This document shows positions 1-8,461 of a DNA stretch of 38,108 nt, one piece after another. Position numbers and translations under genes: made by a program. Positions within the stretch are counted from its first letter, which is position 1; each line of letters opens with the position of its first letter. The stretch lies in assembly GCA_025937835.1 (NCBI GenBank), contig JAICQO010000066.1, positions 1-38,108 on the forward strand, in the 5' to 3' direction. The stretch comes from Polyangiaceae bacterium (GTDB lineage Bacteria > Myxococcota_A > Polyangia > Polyangiales > Polyangiaceae). The notes under the pieces were generated by a model. The model had not been told where the DNA came from, searched no databases, and worked only from the letters and a program-made list of their open reading frames with translations.

Positions 1-66
1 AAGCGCGTCGAGCGGAAACGACACGACGCGATCGACGCGCACAGAAAACTCTTCGCGAGTCTCCAT
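1..66 (-). CDS. Possible 5' end of a leftward gene running off the window edge
   Basis: A minus-strand ATG at 64-66 opens an uninterrupted frame to the left edge (22 codons, beginning METREEFSVRVDRVV). The acidic start followed by alternating hydrophobic residues resembles the first strand of a SRPBCC/START-like small protein, but 22 residues are too few to assign a family. No clear ribosome binding site is visible upstream of it. It would be divergent from the priming transferase at 855. The call rests only on the open frame and its protein-like composition, so it could be chance in G+C-rich DNA. Confidence 0.35.
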   Translation of the reverse strand, partial: METREEFSVRVDRVVSFPLDAL

Positions 67-854
67 ACGCTTGCGTCTTCGCGGCGAAGCGCCTCGCTCC
101 GCATCGCTCCAAGGACGAGGAGCGCAAAATCGTCACCACGCGCAGAGCGCGCGCCGCGAGACGCCCAAACAAGAATTCGCGGTGCACACGGGCGGATCCG
201 CGGGCTCCCGAGCGCGTGAATCACGGCACGTGCGCGCGCGATTCCAGCCTCGGAAGAGCGGCCGTTCGCCCGAAATTGCAGGGGGAAATCACCTGATGAT
301 CGCGCGACGAGATTCAGTTACGCGTGCCCTCGAGTTAACGGAAGATAGCGAGGGACGCATTCTCGCAACGTGTTCGCGACGGTAGCGGACACATTCCGTA
401 GCGCACGTGTCTCTTGCGTTTCGAGAGAGCACCGCGCTGCGTGGCATCGATGCACACGTGTGGCGTGAAAGACAAACGCGCAGCGCTCATCACGTCGACC
501 TTCACGTTTCAATTCTTCGTCGTCGCGCGTGTGGATTCACACAAGGCGGACTCGCGCGCGTTCGCGTCAGCGATGTGGCGCTCTTGCTCCTTGACACGTT
601 GCAACGTCCTGCAACATGCTGTGTCCGAATCACACAATGTAAGCAGTCGAGTTGTGCGAACCGCAGAGCTCGGCTGTTCACTCGACGTCTTGTGATCCGA
701 AACTTCGAGATCGCGCAAAACTACGCCTTCCTCTGCTCCGAGCTCGACGCGAAACGCCCGCTTTCGACCGCAAACGACGACCCTTCGATGGCGCGCCCAT
801 CCCACTGACCCCGTCGCGGCCGAGCTCGCTAAATAGCTTTTTTCAGGTGCATTC
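67..854. other. Gene-free region upstream of the first priming transferase
   Basis: There is no convincing coding sequence in these 788 bases. The open frames present are short, compositionally odd (Arg/Ser-rich) and overlap on both strands. The region holds a TTGACA hexamer at 591-596 immediately followed by a GTTGCA/TGCAAC inverted repeat, two copies of the 8-bp palindrome CGAGCTCG (739-746 and 821-828), and a small GCTA-AA-TAGC hairpin followed by six T (828-843) just before the GTG start. It probably carries the promoter and a 5' leader of the polysaccharide operon. No convincing -10 hexamer is visible at the right distance from 591. Confidence 0.5.
598..615. repeat. Inverted repeat GTTGCA-N6-TGCAAC, possible operator
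   Basis: GTTGCA at 598-603 and TGCAAC at 610-615 form a perfect 6-bp inverted repeat, and 598-605 is itself the palindrome GTTGCAAC. It abuts a TTGACA hexamer (591-596), and GACAC (593-597) pairs with GTGTC (621-625) around it. The position, about 240 bases before the first polysaccharide gene, suits a regulator site. Short palindromes are common in such DNA, so function is inferred. Confidence 0.3.
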
Positions 855-2267
855 GTGCTGAAGCGCTACCAACACACTTTCGGTCACATCTTCAGGCTGA
901 CCGACGCGACCGTGGTGGTCGGAGCGTGGCTCGCTTCTTACTGGGTTCGCTTCCACGTGCCGCCCGCATTCCACGTGCTGGCGGTGACCAAGGGCTTCCC
1001 CGAGTTCGCGACCTACGCGGCGCTCGCGCCGCTCGTCGCCGTGCTGTGGATGACGGTCTTCACGCTGCTGCACGTGTACGAGTCGAAGCGGCTACTGGCC
1101 CCTCTCAGCGAGCTCGGGGTAGTGCTGAAGGCGCACGCCGTCGCGCTGATGACGTTCGTGGCCGTCACGTTCATGTTCGAGGAGTACCACTACTCCCGGC
1201 TCGTCATCATTTACTTCGGCGCGCTGAGCGCCGTCGCGATGTTGGCCCTGCGCTTCACGCTGCTCGTGACCTTGCGCGCGCTGCGCAAGCGCGGCTTCCA
1301 CCTCCGGCACGCGATCGCCGTCGGCGAGGGCGCGGCCATTCGCGACCTGATCCGCCGGCTCGAGGCGTTTCCGGAGCTCGGACTGAGCGTGGCCGGGGTC
1401 ATCACGCGCGAGGGGCCAAACAGCGAGCGTAACTACAACAAGCCGTACCTCGGTGGTTTCGAGGACCTGCCCGAAGTCATCCGCACCCACCGCATCGACG
1501 AGGTCTTGATCGCGCTCCCGTCCTCCCAGGGCCGGGAGATGGATCGCCTGCTCGAGCTGCTGAAGGACGAGACGATCGACGTCCGCATCGTGCCGGACGT
1601 CCACCGCTTCGTGACGCTCGGCTGCGACATCGAGGACTTCGACGGCCTGCCGGTGGTTCGCATCAACGGCTCGCCGGTGATCGGCGGGGGCGCGTTCGCC
1701 AAGCGCGCGACGGATGCGGTGCTGTCGGCGGTCGCGCTGATCGTGCTGTCGCCGTTGCTCGCTCTGATCGCGCTTCTGGTCAAGCTGACCTCGCCGGGTC
1801 CCGTTCTCTACCGGCAAGAGCGGATGGGCCTCGATGGCCGCAGCTTCTCGATGTTGAAGTTCCGCTCGATGCGCGTGGACGCCGAGCAGCGCAGCGGCGC
1901 CGTTTGGTGTAGCGCCGGCGACGCGCGCCGAACCAAGTTCGGTACGCTGCTCCGGCGCACGAGCCTCGACGAGCTTCCGCAGCTCTGGAACGTGCTCCGG
2001 GGAGAGATGTCGCTGGTCGGTCCGCGTCCGGAGCGCCCGGTGTTCGTCGACGAGTTCCGCAAGCAAATCCCGCACTACATGCTGCGTCACAAGGTGCGCG
2101 CCGGCATCACGGGATGGGCGCAGGTGAACGGCTGGCGCGGCAACACCTCGCTCGATCGTCGCATCGAATGCGACCTCTTTTACATCCGCAACTGGTCTTA
2201 CGCCCTCGACCTGAAGATCCTCACCATGACGTTGTGGAAAGGCTTCATCGATAAAAATGCCTACTGA
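855..2267 (+). CDS. Polyprenyl-phosphate glycosyl-1-phosphate transferase (priming enzyme), copy 1
   Basis: This is the initiating enzyme of repeat-unit synthesis. It moves a sugar-1-phosphate from a nucleotide sugar to undecaprenyl phosphate at the inner membrane. The 470-residue product has the WcaJ/ExoE-type layout: hydrophobic segments in the first ~140 residues, a nucleotide-binding-like middle (about 145-260, with HAIAVGEG), one hydrophobic segment at 286-312, then the C-terminal Bac_transf domain. Conserved catalytic-domain blocks include KFRSMRVDAE (335-344), TSLDELPQLWNVLRG (369-383), VGPRPERP (388-395) and GITGWAQVNGWRG (417-429). The GTG start at 855 follows AGGTG (845-849) with good spacing and matches the MLKRY start of the copy at 34089. 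The sugar is probably glucose or galactose, but the sequence does not settle it. It opens the operon, 42 bases before the export gene. Confidence 0.93.
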   Translation: MLKRYQHTFGHIFRLTDATVVVGAWLASYWVRFHVPPAFHVLAVTKGFPEFATYAALAPLVAVLWMTVFTLLHVYESKRLLAPLSELGVVLKAHAVALMTFVAVTFMFEEYHYSRLVIIYFGALSAVAMLALRFTLLVTLRALRKRGFHLRHAIAVGEGAAIRDLIRRLEAFPELGLSVAGVITREGPNSERNYNKPYLGGFEDLPEVIRTHRIDEVLIALPSSQGREMDRLLELLKDETIDVRIVPDVHRFVTLGCDIEDFDGLPVVRINGSPVIGGGAFAKRATDAVLSAVALIVLSPLLALIALLVKLTSPGPVLYRQERMGLDGRSFSMLKFRSMRVDAEQRSGAVWCSAGDARRTKFGTLLRRTSLDELPQLWNVLRGEMSLVGPRPERPVFVDEFRKQIPHYMLRHKVRAGITGWAQVNGWRGNTSLDRRIECDLFYIRNWSYALDLKILTMTLWKGFIDKNAY

Positions 2268-2309
2268 TCGCCCACAGACGAAGGGTAGCGGTCCTCGGGA
2301 CTGCACTGC

Positions 2310-3422
2310 ATGACGGCCGCTAGCGAGAGCCTGCCACCACGAGGCGGCGCAGAGCGTAAAGCTCCGCGCAGGCCCGGTCGGTCGCGTCTCCTCGCGCTGG
2401 TTCTGAGCGCGGCGTGGCTTCCTGCGTGCAGCTCCACCCCGGTCGTGGTCAAGCAGCTGCCCTCCGCCGTGGTCGCACGCCGGCCGGAGCGGATCGATCC
2501 CCGCGTGCTCGATGCAGCCGTCGGGGGCCGAGAGGGCGATGCGTACCGGGTGGGTCCGGGTGATCGGTTGCTGGTGGCGGTCTACGGACACCCCGAGCTG
2601 TCCATCACCGGCTACGCCGGCACTTCGTTCAACGCCGTCGACGGTCTGCGCGTCGACAACGACGGGACGATTCAGTTTCCGCTGATCGGCTCGGTCAAGG
2701 TATCCGGAAAGACGACCGAGGACTTGCGCGTATTTTTGCAGGAGCGGCTCGCAGTCTACGTCAAGGACCCCAACGTCACCGTGCAGGTCGTGTTCACGGG
2801 CAGCATCCGCTACTACCTGCTCGGGCAATTCAGCGCGCCGGGGCTCAAGGAGAGCGACCGCCCGATGCGCCTGCTCGAGGCGCTCTCGCTCGGCGGCAGC
2901 GTGGTGCTCGAACGCGCGAGCCTCCGCAGCGCCTACGTGGCCCGGGAGGGCAAGCGGCTGCCGATCGATTTTCGCAGCCTGATTCTGGACGGCGATTTGC
3001 GCCAGAACATCAAGATGCGGCCGGGGGACATCATCCTCGTCCCCGACAAGAGCAGCGAGCAAGCGTTCGTGTTCGGAGGGGTGTCGGGCGGCACCTCGGT
3101 GCCGTTCGTCAACGGGCGGCTCACGCTGCTGCAAGCGCTCGCTCAGGCCGGGTTTTCGTATCGCGATCGCGCGCGGGGGCGCTTCGCCTCGACGCGCATC
3201 ATCCGCAGCGCCGGCGCGACCGGTGAGCTGTTCACGGTCGACGCGGAGATGATCCTGGACGGCGAGGCCGGCCCGTTCGAGCTCGAGCCGGGTGACGTGG
3301 TGTTCGTGCCGCCCACGGCGCTGACCTCCTGGAACGAAGCGATCCAACAACTGCTACCCACGCTGCAGACGGTGTCCAGCCTGCTCACGCCGTTCGTGCA
3401 GATCAAATACCTTTCGGAGTGA
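2310..3422 (+). CDS. Wza-like polysaccharide export outer-membrane lipoprotein
   Basis: This product would form or gate the outer-membrane exit channel for the finished polysaccharide. The 370-residue protein has a basic N-terminus, a hydrophobic stretch and a lipobox LPAC ending at Cys40, so it should be lipidated. The Poly_export domain starts near residue 79 (YRVGPGDRLLVAVYG). SLBB-type regions follow, each ending in a PGD(I/V)-(I/V)-(L/F)VP motif (MRPGDIILVP and LEPGDVVFVP). No transmembrane helix is obvious at the extreme C-terminus; it ends QIKYLSE. The stretch before the signal hydrophobic core is long (about 25 residues), so a later start is possible, but no better start codon with a binding site is evident. 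It is followed after 6 bases by the Wzc-like gene, its usual inner-membrane partner. Confidence 0.92.
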   Translation: MTAASESLPPRGGAERKAPRRPGRSRLLALVLSAAWLPACSSTPVVVKQLPSAVVARRPERIDPRVLDAAVGGREGDAYRVGPGDRLLVAVYGHPELSITGYAGTSFNAVDGLRVDNDGTIQFPLIGSVKVSGKTTEDLRVFLQERLAVYVKDPNVTVQVVFTGSIRYYLLGQFSAPGLKESDRPMRLLEALSLGGSVVLERASLRSAYVAREGKRLPIDFRSLILDGDLRQNIKMRPGDIILVPDKSSEQAFVFGGVSGGTSVPFVNGRLTLLQALAQAGFSYRDRARGRFASTRIIRSAGATGELFTVDAEMILDGEAGPFELEPGDVVFVPPTALTSWNEAIQQLLPTLQTVSSLLTPFVQIKYLSE

Positions 3423-3428
3423 GTCGAC

Positions 3429-6032
3429 ATGGCGATCAATGCACGTGACGACAGACCTTCCGGTGGCGTGGCCCGGCTGCCGCGCAGAGACAGCACGCCC
3501 AACTTCGCGGATCACTGGTCCGGGTCTCACGACGCAGTGGACCTGATGCAGTTGTGGTCCACCCTGTGCCGGAGCTACCGGCTGGTGCTGCTGGTTGCGC
3601 TGGTGGTGTTCTGCGCCGCCATGTACCGCACGCTCACCTCGCCGATGGAGTTTCAAGCCAGCGGCCGCCTCTACCTCGGCGAGCTCGACGGAAACGCGCA
3701 CCCGGCCCCGGCTCAGAACGCGATCGAGTTTTCGGGTACGGGTCAAGGCGAGCTCGGCAGCGAAATCGAAATCATCCACAGCCGCGCCCTCGTGTCGCGG
3801 GCGATCCTGGCCTCGGGCATGAACGTCTCGATCGAGCCGGCCGGGCAGGAACCGCCGGTGTTCTGGCGCTGGCTGCTGTCTCGGCGGGACTCGGCCCTTC
3901 TCGACAGAGGGCTGCGCGAGGTGCGCGCGGTGAACGCGATCCTGTCCGAGAAGGCCCGCGACGGCCTGTCGTTCGAGCTGCGTTTCAAGACGCCCGAGAC
4001 CTACGAGCTCTACTCGGAGAATCGGCTGGTCGCGGGTGGAAAGCTCGGCGAGCTTCTGAAGACGGACGAATTCGAGCTGACGCTCGTCCAGGGCGCGGAC
4101 GGCCTACCGAAAGCCGGCTCGCGCTACGAGATGAGCGTCCTGCCCCTCGAGGAGCTCACGGACGAAGCGGTCGGGATGCTCGACGTGTACGCCCCGAAGG
4201 GCACGAACGGGCCCGTGAACGTGTTGACGCTCGATTTCAGCAGCAGCTCGCCGCGCGCGGCGGCCGCCTTCCTCACTCACCTGATGGAAGCCTACCTGCA
4301 GGAGCGTCAGTCGTGGAAGACGGAGGACGCGACCGCAGCCGAGACCTTCGTCACCAGTCAGCTCCGCACGATCCGCGAATCTCTGGACAACGTGCAGAAG
4401 CAGCTCGCGACCTACCGCACGAACAACCGCGTCGTGGTCCTCGACAGCGAGGCCAAGGCGATGATCGAGCAGATCGCGAAGTACGAAGAGCAGCGGGTCG
4501 CCGCGCGCCTACAGGTCGCGGCGCTCGCGGACATGAAGCGCGCGCTCTCCTCCAAGGAGCCCCCGATGGGCGCCTACCTGGTCGGCGAGGCGAGGGATAC
4601 GGTCCTCGAGGGCATGTCGTCCTCGCTGTCTCAGGCGCGGCAGAAGCTCACCGAGCTCGAATCGCAATTCAACGACGTCGCGCCGCCGGTTCAGGAGCAG
4701 CGTGCACAGGTCAAGGCCCAGCTCGAAGCCGTGCAAAACTACGTCTCCAGCCGCCTCTCCCGCGCACAGGAGAGCCTGGGCACCTTGAGCGGGATCATCG
4801 GGCAGTTCGAGCAGAAGCTGAAGACGGTGCCTTCGGCGGAGTTCGGGCTCGCGCAGCTGTCGCGCGAATCCGAGGTCTACAGCCGCACGTATTCGTACCT
4901 GCTCGAGCGCCAGCAACAAGCGGCGATCGTGAAGGCCTCGACCCTCTCCAAGAACCGCATCCTGGACGTGCCGCGCGTCTCGGATCGTGAGGATTCACCG
5001 AAGCTCGCGCTCAGCGCCGCGAGCGGATTGGTCGGGCTCGCGCTCGGCGTCGCGCTGGTCTTGCTGCACAGCATCTTCGCCGGGACGCTCCAGAGCGAGA
5101 GCGACGTTCATCGCAGCATCGGCGCGAGCCCGATCTGGGCACGGATCCCGCGCCGGCGCCGGGCACGCACGCTCGGACCGGCTTTCGACGGGCAGAGCTT
5201 CGAGCTCCCCGCGGGGCACGCCGATAGCCGCTTCGTCGAAGCGTTCCGCGCGCTCCGCACGAGCGTCTATCACTGGGCTGCGTCGGCGCGCTCGACCGTC
5301 GTCCTGATCACGTCGCCGGCGCCGGGCGACGGGAAGACGACCTGCGCGCACTGGCTCGCCGCGGCGCTGGCTACGGACGGGCGGCGCGTGCTGGTGATCG
5401 ACGCCGATCTGCGCCGGCCGGTCCGGGAGGCGGAGGTCATCGCGGGGCGCGAGCAGAACCTGCGTAGCGCGCTGCTCGGAACCTGCGATTGGCACGAAGC
5501 CGTTCGCCGGGTCCCGCTTTCCTTCGGCGAGTTCTACCTGCTTCCCGCGGGCGGGATGGCGCGGGCCGAGCTCTTGTCCAGCGAGCGCATGAGCCAGCTC
5601 GTGTCCCAGGCCCGCCACGAGTTCGACTTCGTCCTGATCGATTCTCCGAGCTTTCCGTTCGTGTCCGACGGCCTGACGCTGGCCGCGCTGTCCGACATGG
5701 TGCTGAGCGTGATGCGCTTGCAGAACACGCCGCGCAAGGTCGCCGTCGAACACGCGCGGCGCATGTCGGCGAGCTCCTCGTTCGCCGTCGTGGTCAACGA
5801 CGCCGGCGCGACCTCTCGCTGGAGACACTCCTACCCCCGCTCCGAGGGTCCCTCGGCGGGTAGCTCGGACGGCGCCAACCAGTCCGTGACGCGGGGCCAC
5901 TGGCAACGCGCCGGCTTCGCAGCGGCGGGGCTCGTGACGCGGATGTCGAGCAGCGTGCCGTTCTCGGCCGCGACCGAAGACGATGCCGAGGGCGAGACCT
6001 TCCCCCTGCTCCGCTCCCGCATTCGAGGGTGA
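3429..6032 (+). CDS. Wzc-like polysaccharide co-polymerase fused to a BY-kinase-type ATPase
   Basis: This inner-membrane protein sets chain length and couples polymerisation to export. The 867-residue product has an N-terminal Wzz-type domain with a first membrane segment near 50-67, a long coiled-coil periplasmic region (about 300-480), a GNVR-like segment (SEVYSRTYSYLLERQQQAA), a second membrane segment near 525-552, and a cytoplasmic P-loop domain. Walker A is SPAPGDGKTT (629-638), Walker A' VLVIDADLRRP (654-664), Walker B VLIDSP (735-740). The single-chain fusion matches the proteobacterial Wzc arrangement rather than the split CpsC/CpsD pair. Unusually, the C-terminal tail after Walker B has one tyrosine (about residue 801) rather than the Tyr cluster these kinases autophosphorylate. 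The stop is 3 bases from the next start, so translation is probably coupled. Confidence 0.92.
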   Translation: MAINARDDRPSGGVARLPRRDSTPNFADHWSGSHDAVDLMQLWSTLCRSYRLVLLVALVVFCAAMYRTLTSPMEFQASGRLYLGELDGNAHPAPAQNAIEFSGTGQGELGSEIEIIHSRALVSRAILASGMNVSIEPAGQEPPVFWRWLLSRRDSALLDRGLREVRAVNAILSEKARDGLSFELRFKTPETYELYSENRLVAGGKLGELLKTDEFELTLVQGADGLPKAGSRYEMSVLPLEELTDEAVGMLDVYAPKGTNGPVNVLTLDFSSSSPRAAAAFLTHLMEAYLQERQSWKTEDATAAETFVTSQLRTIRESLDNVQKQLATYRTNNRVVVLDSEAKAMIEQIAKYEEQRVAARLQVAALADMKRALSSKEPPMGAYLVGEARDTVLEGMSSSLSQARQKLTELESQFNDVAPPVQEQRAQVKAQLEAVQNYVSSRLSRAQESLGTLSGIIGQFEQKLKTVPSAEFGLAQLSRESEVYSRTYSYLLERQQQAAIVKASTLSKNRILDVPRVSDREDSPKLALSAASGLVGLALGVALVLLHSIFAGTLQSESDVHRSIGASPIWARIPRRRRARTLGPAFDGQSFELPAGHADSRFVEAFRALRTSVYHWAASARSTVVLITSPAPGDGKTTCAHWLAAALATDGRRVLVIDADLRRPVREAEVIAGREQNLRSALLGTCDWHEAVRRVPLSFGEFYLLPAGGMARAELLSSERMSQLVSQARHEFDFVLIDSPSFPFVSDGLTLAALSDMVLSVMRLQNTPRKVAVEHARRMSASSSFAVVVNDAGATSRWRHSYPRSEGPSAGSSDGANQSVTRGHWQRAGFAAAGLVTRMSSSVPFSAATEDDAEGETFPLLRSRIRG

Positions 6033-6035
6033 TCC

Positions 6036-7190
6036 TTGGAACGGCCCACTCTCTACATCAACGGTCGGTTTCTCGGACAACGGCTGACCGGCGTTCAACG
6101 CTACGCGCTCGAAACGCTGCTGGCGCTCGACGAGGAGCTTTGCAAAGCGGGGGCGGCGCGGTCTTTCGACGCCGTGGTGCTCGCCCCTCCGGGTACGCCG
6201 GCGCCCGCGCTGCGCTCGCTCGCCTTTCGCTGCCAGGGTCCGTTCCGCGGTCAGCTCTGGGAGCAACTCACGCTGCCGGTGCTCACGCGGGGAGCCTGGC
6301 TTCTGAGCTTCTGCCCGACCGGACCACTGCTCAAGCACACGCAGGTGGTCACGATCCATGACGCTGCCGTTTATCGGGTTCCCGAGTCGTACGGGCGGTT
6401 GTTTCGCTCCTGGTACAAGTTCTTGCTGCCTCGGCTGGCCCGCCAGAGCGCGGTGGTCATGACCGTCTCGGAGTTCGCGAAGTCCGAGCTGGTCGCGACG
6501 CTCGACGTGACGGCCGAGCGCGTGCGCGTCTCTGGGGAGGGCTGGCAACACCTCGAGCGCATCGCGCCGCAACCGTCCGTGCTCGCCAAGCACGGCCTGA
6601 AGCCCGGAGGCTACGTGCTTTCCGTGAGCAGCCTGGCCCCGCACAAGAACTTTCGCGTGATCGCGCGCGCCCTCGAGCACCTGAAAGACTGCGGGCTGAC
6701 GATGGTCGTCGCGGGCTCCGTGGATGGACGCGTATTCGACGGCTCGAGCCAGGCCGCGCTCGAGTCCCTGAAGCTCGTCGGCTACGTCAGCGACGAAGAG
6801 CTCCGCGCGCTCTACGAGCACGCAGCCATGTTCATCCACCCCTCCTACTACGAGGGCTTCGGTATCCCTCCGCTCGAAGCCATGGCGTCGGGCTGTCCGG
6901 TGCTGGCTTCGAAGGCGGGGGCGCTGCCCGAGGTGTGTGGAGATGCGGCGCTCTATTTCCACCCCGACGACCCGCTCGAGCTCGCCTCGCTGATCCGGCG
7001 CCTGGCATCGGATCCAGCCGAGCGCACGGCTCTGGTCCAACGCGGCTACGATCGCTTACGCGCGCACAGCTGGACGGGCACGGCGCACTGCCACCTGGCC
7101 GTCGTCGAAGAGCTGCTCCGGCCTCGGAGCGAGAGCACCGCGGCCGCCTTCGCCGAGGTTGCGCCACGGCTCGAGGACGCGCGATGGTGA
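6036..7190 (+). CDS. GT4-family glycosyltransferase
   Basis: This is a retaining GT-B glycosyltransferase that would add one sugar to the lipid-linked repeat unit at the cytoplasmic face. The product begins MERPTLYINGRFLGQ and has a Rossmann-like N-terminal half (INGRFLGQRLTGVQRYALE) and the C-terminal Glycos_transf_1 signature EGFGIPPLEAMASGCPVLAS, whose E-x7-E pair binds the nucleotide sugar. The start is TTG at 6036, preceded by GAGGG (6025-6029) at good spacing and 3 bases after the previous stop; no ATG competes. The last 7 bases overlap the next gene. Donor and acceptor cannot be read from sequence. Confidence 0.9.
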   Translation: MERPTLYINGRFLGQRLTGVQRYALETLLALDEELCKAGAARSFDAVVLAPPGTPAPALRSLAFRCQGPFRGQLWEQLTLPVLTRGAWLLSFCPTGPLLKHTQVVTIHDAAVYRVPESYGRLFRSWYKFLLPRLARQSAVVMTVSEFAKSELVATLDVTAERVRVSGEGWQHLERIAPQPSVLAKHGLKPGGYVLSVSSLAPHKNFRVIARALEHLKDCGLTMVVAGSVDGRVFDGSSQAALESLKLVGYVSDEELRALYEHAAMFIHPSYYEGFGIPPLEAMASGCPVLASKAGALPEVCGDAALYFHPDDPLELASLIRRLASDPAERTALVQRGYDRLRAHSWTGTAHCHLAVVEELLRPRSESTAAAFAEVAPRLEDARW

Positions 7191-8461
7191 GGACCGCGCT
7201 GGTTCACGAGTGGTTCACGACGCTCGCTGGCTCCGAGAGCGTCGTGGAGCAGCTCTGCCACCTGTATCCGGAGGCGGATCTGTTCGCGATCTACGCCGAC
7301 CCGGCCGTGATCGCCGCCACCGAGTACTTGCGCGACCGGCGGCTCGAGACGTCGTTCATCAAGCACCTGCCGCTCGCTGCGCGCTCGTTCCGCTCTTATC
7401 TGCTGCTGATGCCGCTCGCCGTCGAGCAGTTCGATCTCTCGCACTACGATCTCGTGATCTCGAGCAATCATGCGGCCGCCAAGGGCGTATTGACCGGCCC
7501 GGATCAGCTTCACATCAGCTACGTCCATTCGCCGATCCGCTATGCGTGGGATTTGCAGCATCAGTATCTGCGGGAGGCGCGCCTCGACAAGGGGATGAAG
7601 GGCTGGCTCGCCAAGTGGATGCTCCACCGCATGCGCATCTGGGACTACCGAACCGCCGCCGGGGTCGACTACTTCGTCGCGAACTCTCGGTACGTGGCCC
7701 GGCGCATCTCCAAAGTGTACGGGCGCCACGCGGACGTGATCTACCCGCCGGTCGACGTCGCGCGCTTCGGCCTTACGGAGACGAAGGGAGATTTCTACCT
7801 CGCCGCCTCGAGGCTCGTCCCCTACAAGCGGATGGACCTGATCGTCGAAGCCTTCGCCGCCATGCCCGACAAGCGCCTGGTCGTGATCGGCGACGGGTCC
7901 GAGGCGGAGAAGGTCAAGGCCAAGGCCGCTCCCAACGTCGAGCTGTTGGGCTACCAGCCCGGCCACGTCCTTCGAGAAATGATGCAACAGGCGCGCGCGT
8001 TCGTGTTCGCCGCGGAGGAAGATTTCGGGATCATCCCGGTCGAGGCCCAGGCCTGCGGCACACCGGTGATCGCCTTCGGTAAGGGCGGTGTGCTCGAGAC
8101 GGTTCGCGGCCCGACGCACGCGCGGCCGACCGGGCTGTTCTTTCCACGTCAGGACGTCGCGAGCATCGTCGAAGCGGTCGAGCGGTTCGAGGCGGAGCGC
8201 GACCGCTTCGAGCCCAGCGCTTGCCGCGCAAACGCCGAGCGCTTCTCGACGGCGCGCTTCGCGGCGGAGTTCGGCGCCTACGCCGAGCGCTGTTGGAGCG
8301 AATTCAGGTCGAAGGCCGACGGCGAACGCCGCTTCGTGAGCTCCGCCGAGTCACTCGTGTCCGAGTATCCGGGATACGTTCCGCTCCGGTCCGGGATCCC
8401 GGGCGTGGACGACGAGGCCGCCCTCTACGAGGAGCATGAGCGTTTACATGCCAGCGGATGA
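7184..8461 (+). CDS. GT4-family glycosyltransferase (WbaZ/mannosyltransferase-like)
   Basis: This is a second GT-B enzyme, 425 residues from the ATG at 7184. The longer upstream frame is the shadow of the preceding gene. The product starts MVRTALVHEWFTTLAGSE, with the N-terminal pattern seen in WbaZ-type mannosyltransferases. It carries YVHSPIRYAWDL in the middle and the catalytic-loop motif EEDFGIIPVEAQACGTPVIAF near the C-terminus. GAGG at 7173-7176 is a plausible binding site and the ATG overlaps the previous stop by 7 bases, so the two GT4 genes are translationally coupled. Mannose as donor is a guess from the family resemblance. Confidence 0.88.
   Translation: MVRTALVHEWFTTLAGSESVVEQLCHLYPEADLFAIYADPAVIAATEYLRDRRLETSFIKHLPLAARSFRSYLLLMPLAVEQFDLSHYDLVISSNHAAAKGVLTGPDQLHISYVHSPIRYAWDLQHQYLREARLDKGMKGWLAKWMLHRMRIWDYRTAAGVDYFVANSRYVARRISKVYGRHADVIYPPVDVARFGLTETKGDFYLAASRLVPYKRMDLIVEAFAAMPDKRLVVIGDGSEAEKVKAKAAPNVELLGYQPGHVLREMMQQARAFVFAAEEDFGIIPVEAQACGTPVIAFGKGGVLETVRGPTHARPTGLFFPRQDVASIVEAVERFEAERDRFEPSACRANAERFSTARFAAEFGAYAERCWSEFRSKADGERRFVSSAESLVSEYPGYVPLRSGIPGVDDEAALYEEHERLHASG

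Noticed and set aside
407-808. Several 90-130-codon frames in the left gene-free region
   Set aside because: They overlap each other on both strands, lack binding sites and have no family resemblance.
738-828. Two CGAGCTCG palindromes as a regulator-site pair
   Set aside because: This 8-mer is common in G+C-rich DNA and recurs inside coding sequence; the spacing gives no extra support.
1092-3350. 752-codon open frame on the minus strand across the first priming and export genes
   Set aside because: It is antisense to two clearly conserved plus-strand genes. The predicted protein is Arg/His/Gln-rich with no domain, the usual shadow in the complementary frame of G+C-rich genes.
4995-7040. 681-codon minus-strand open frame
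   Set aside because: It overlaps the kinase domain and the GT4 gene, both recognisable on the plus strand; composition is that of a shadow frame.
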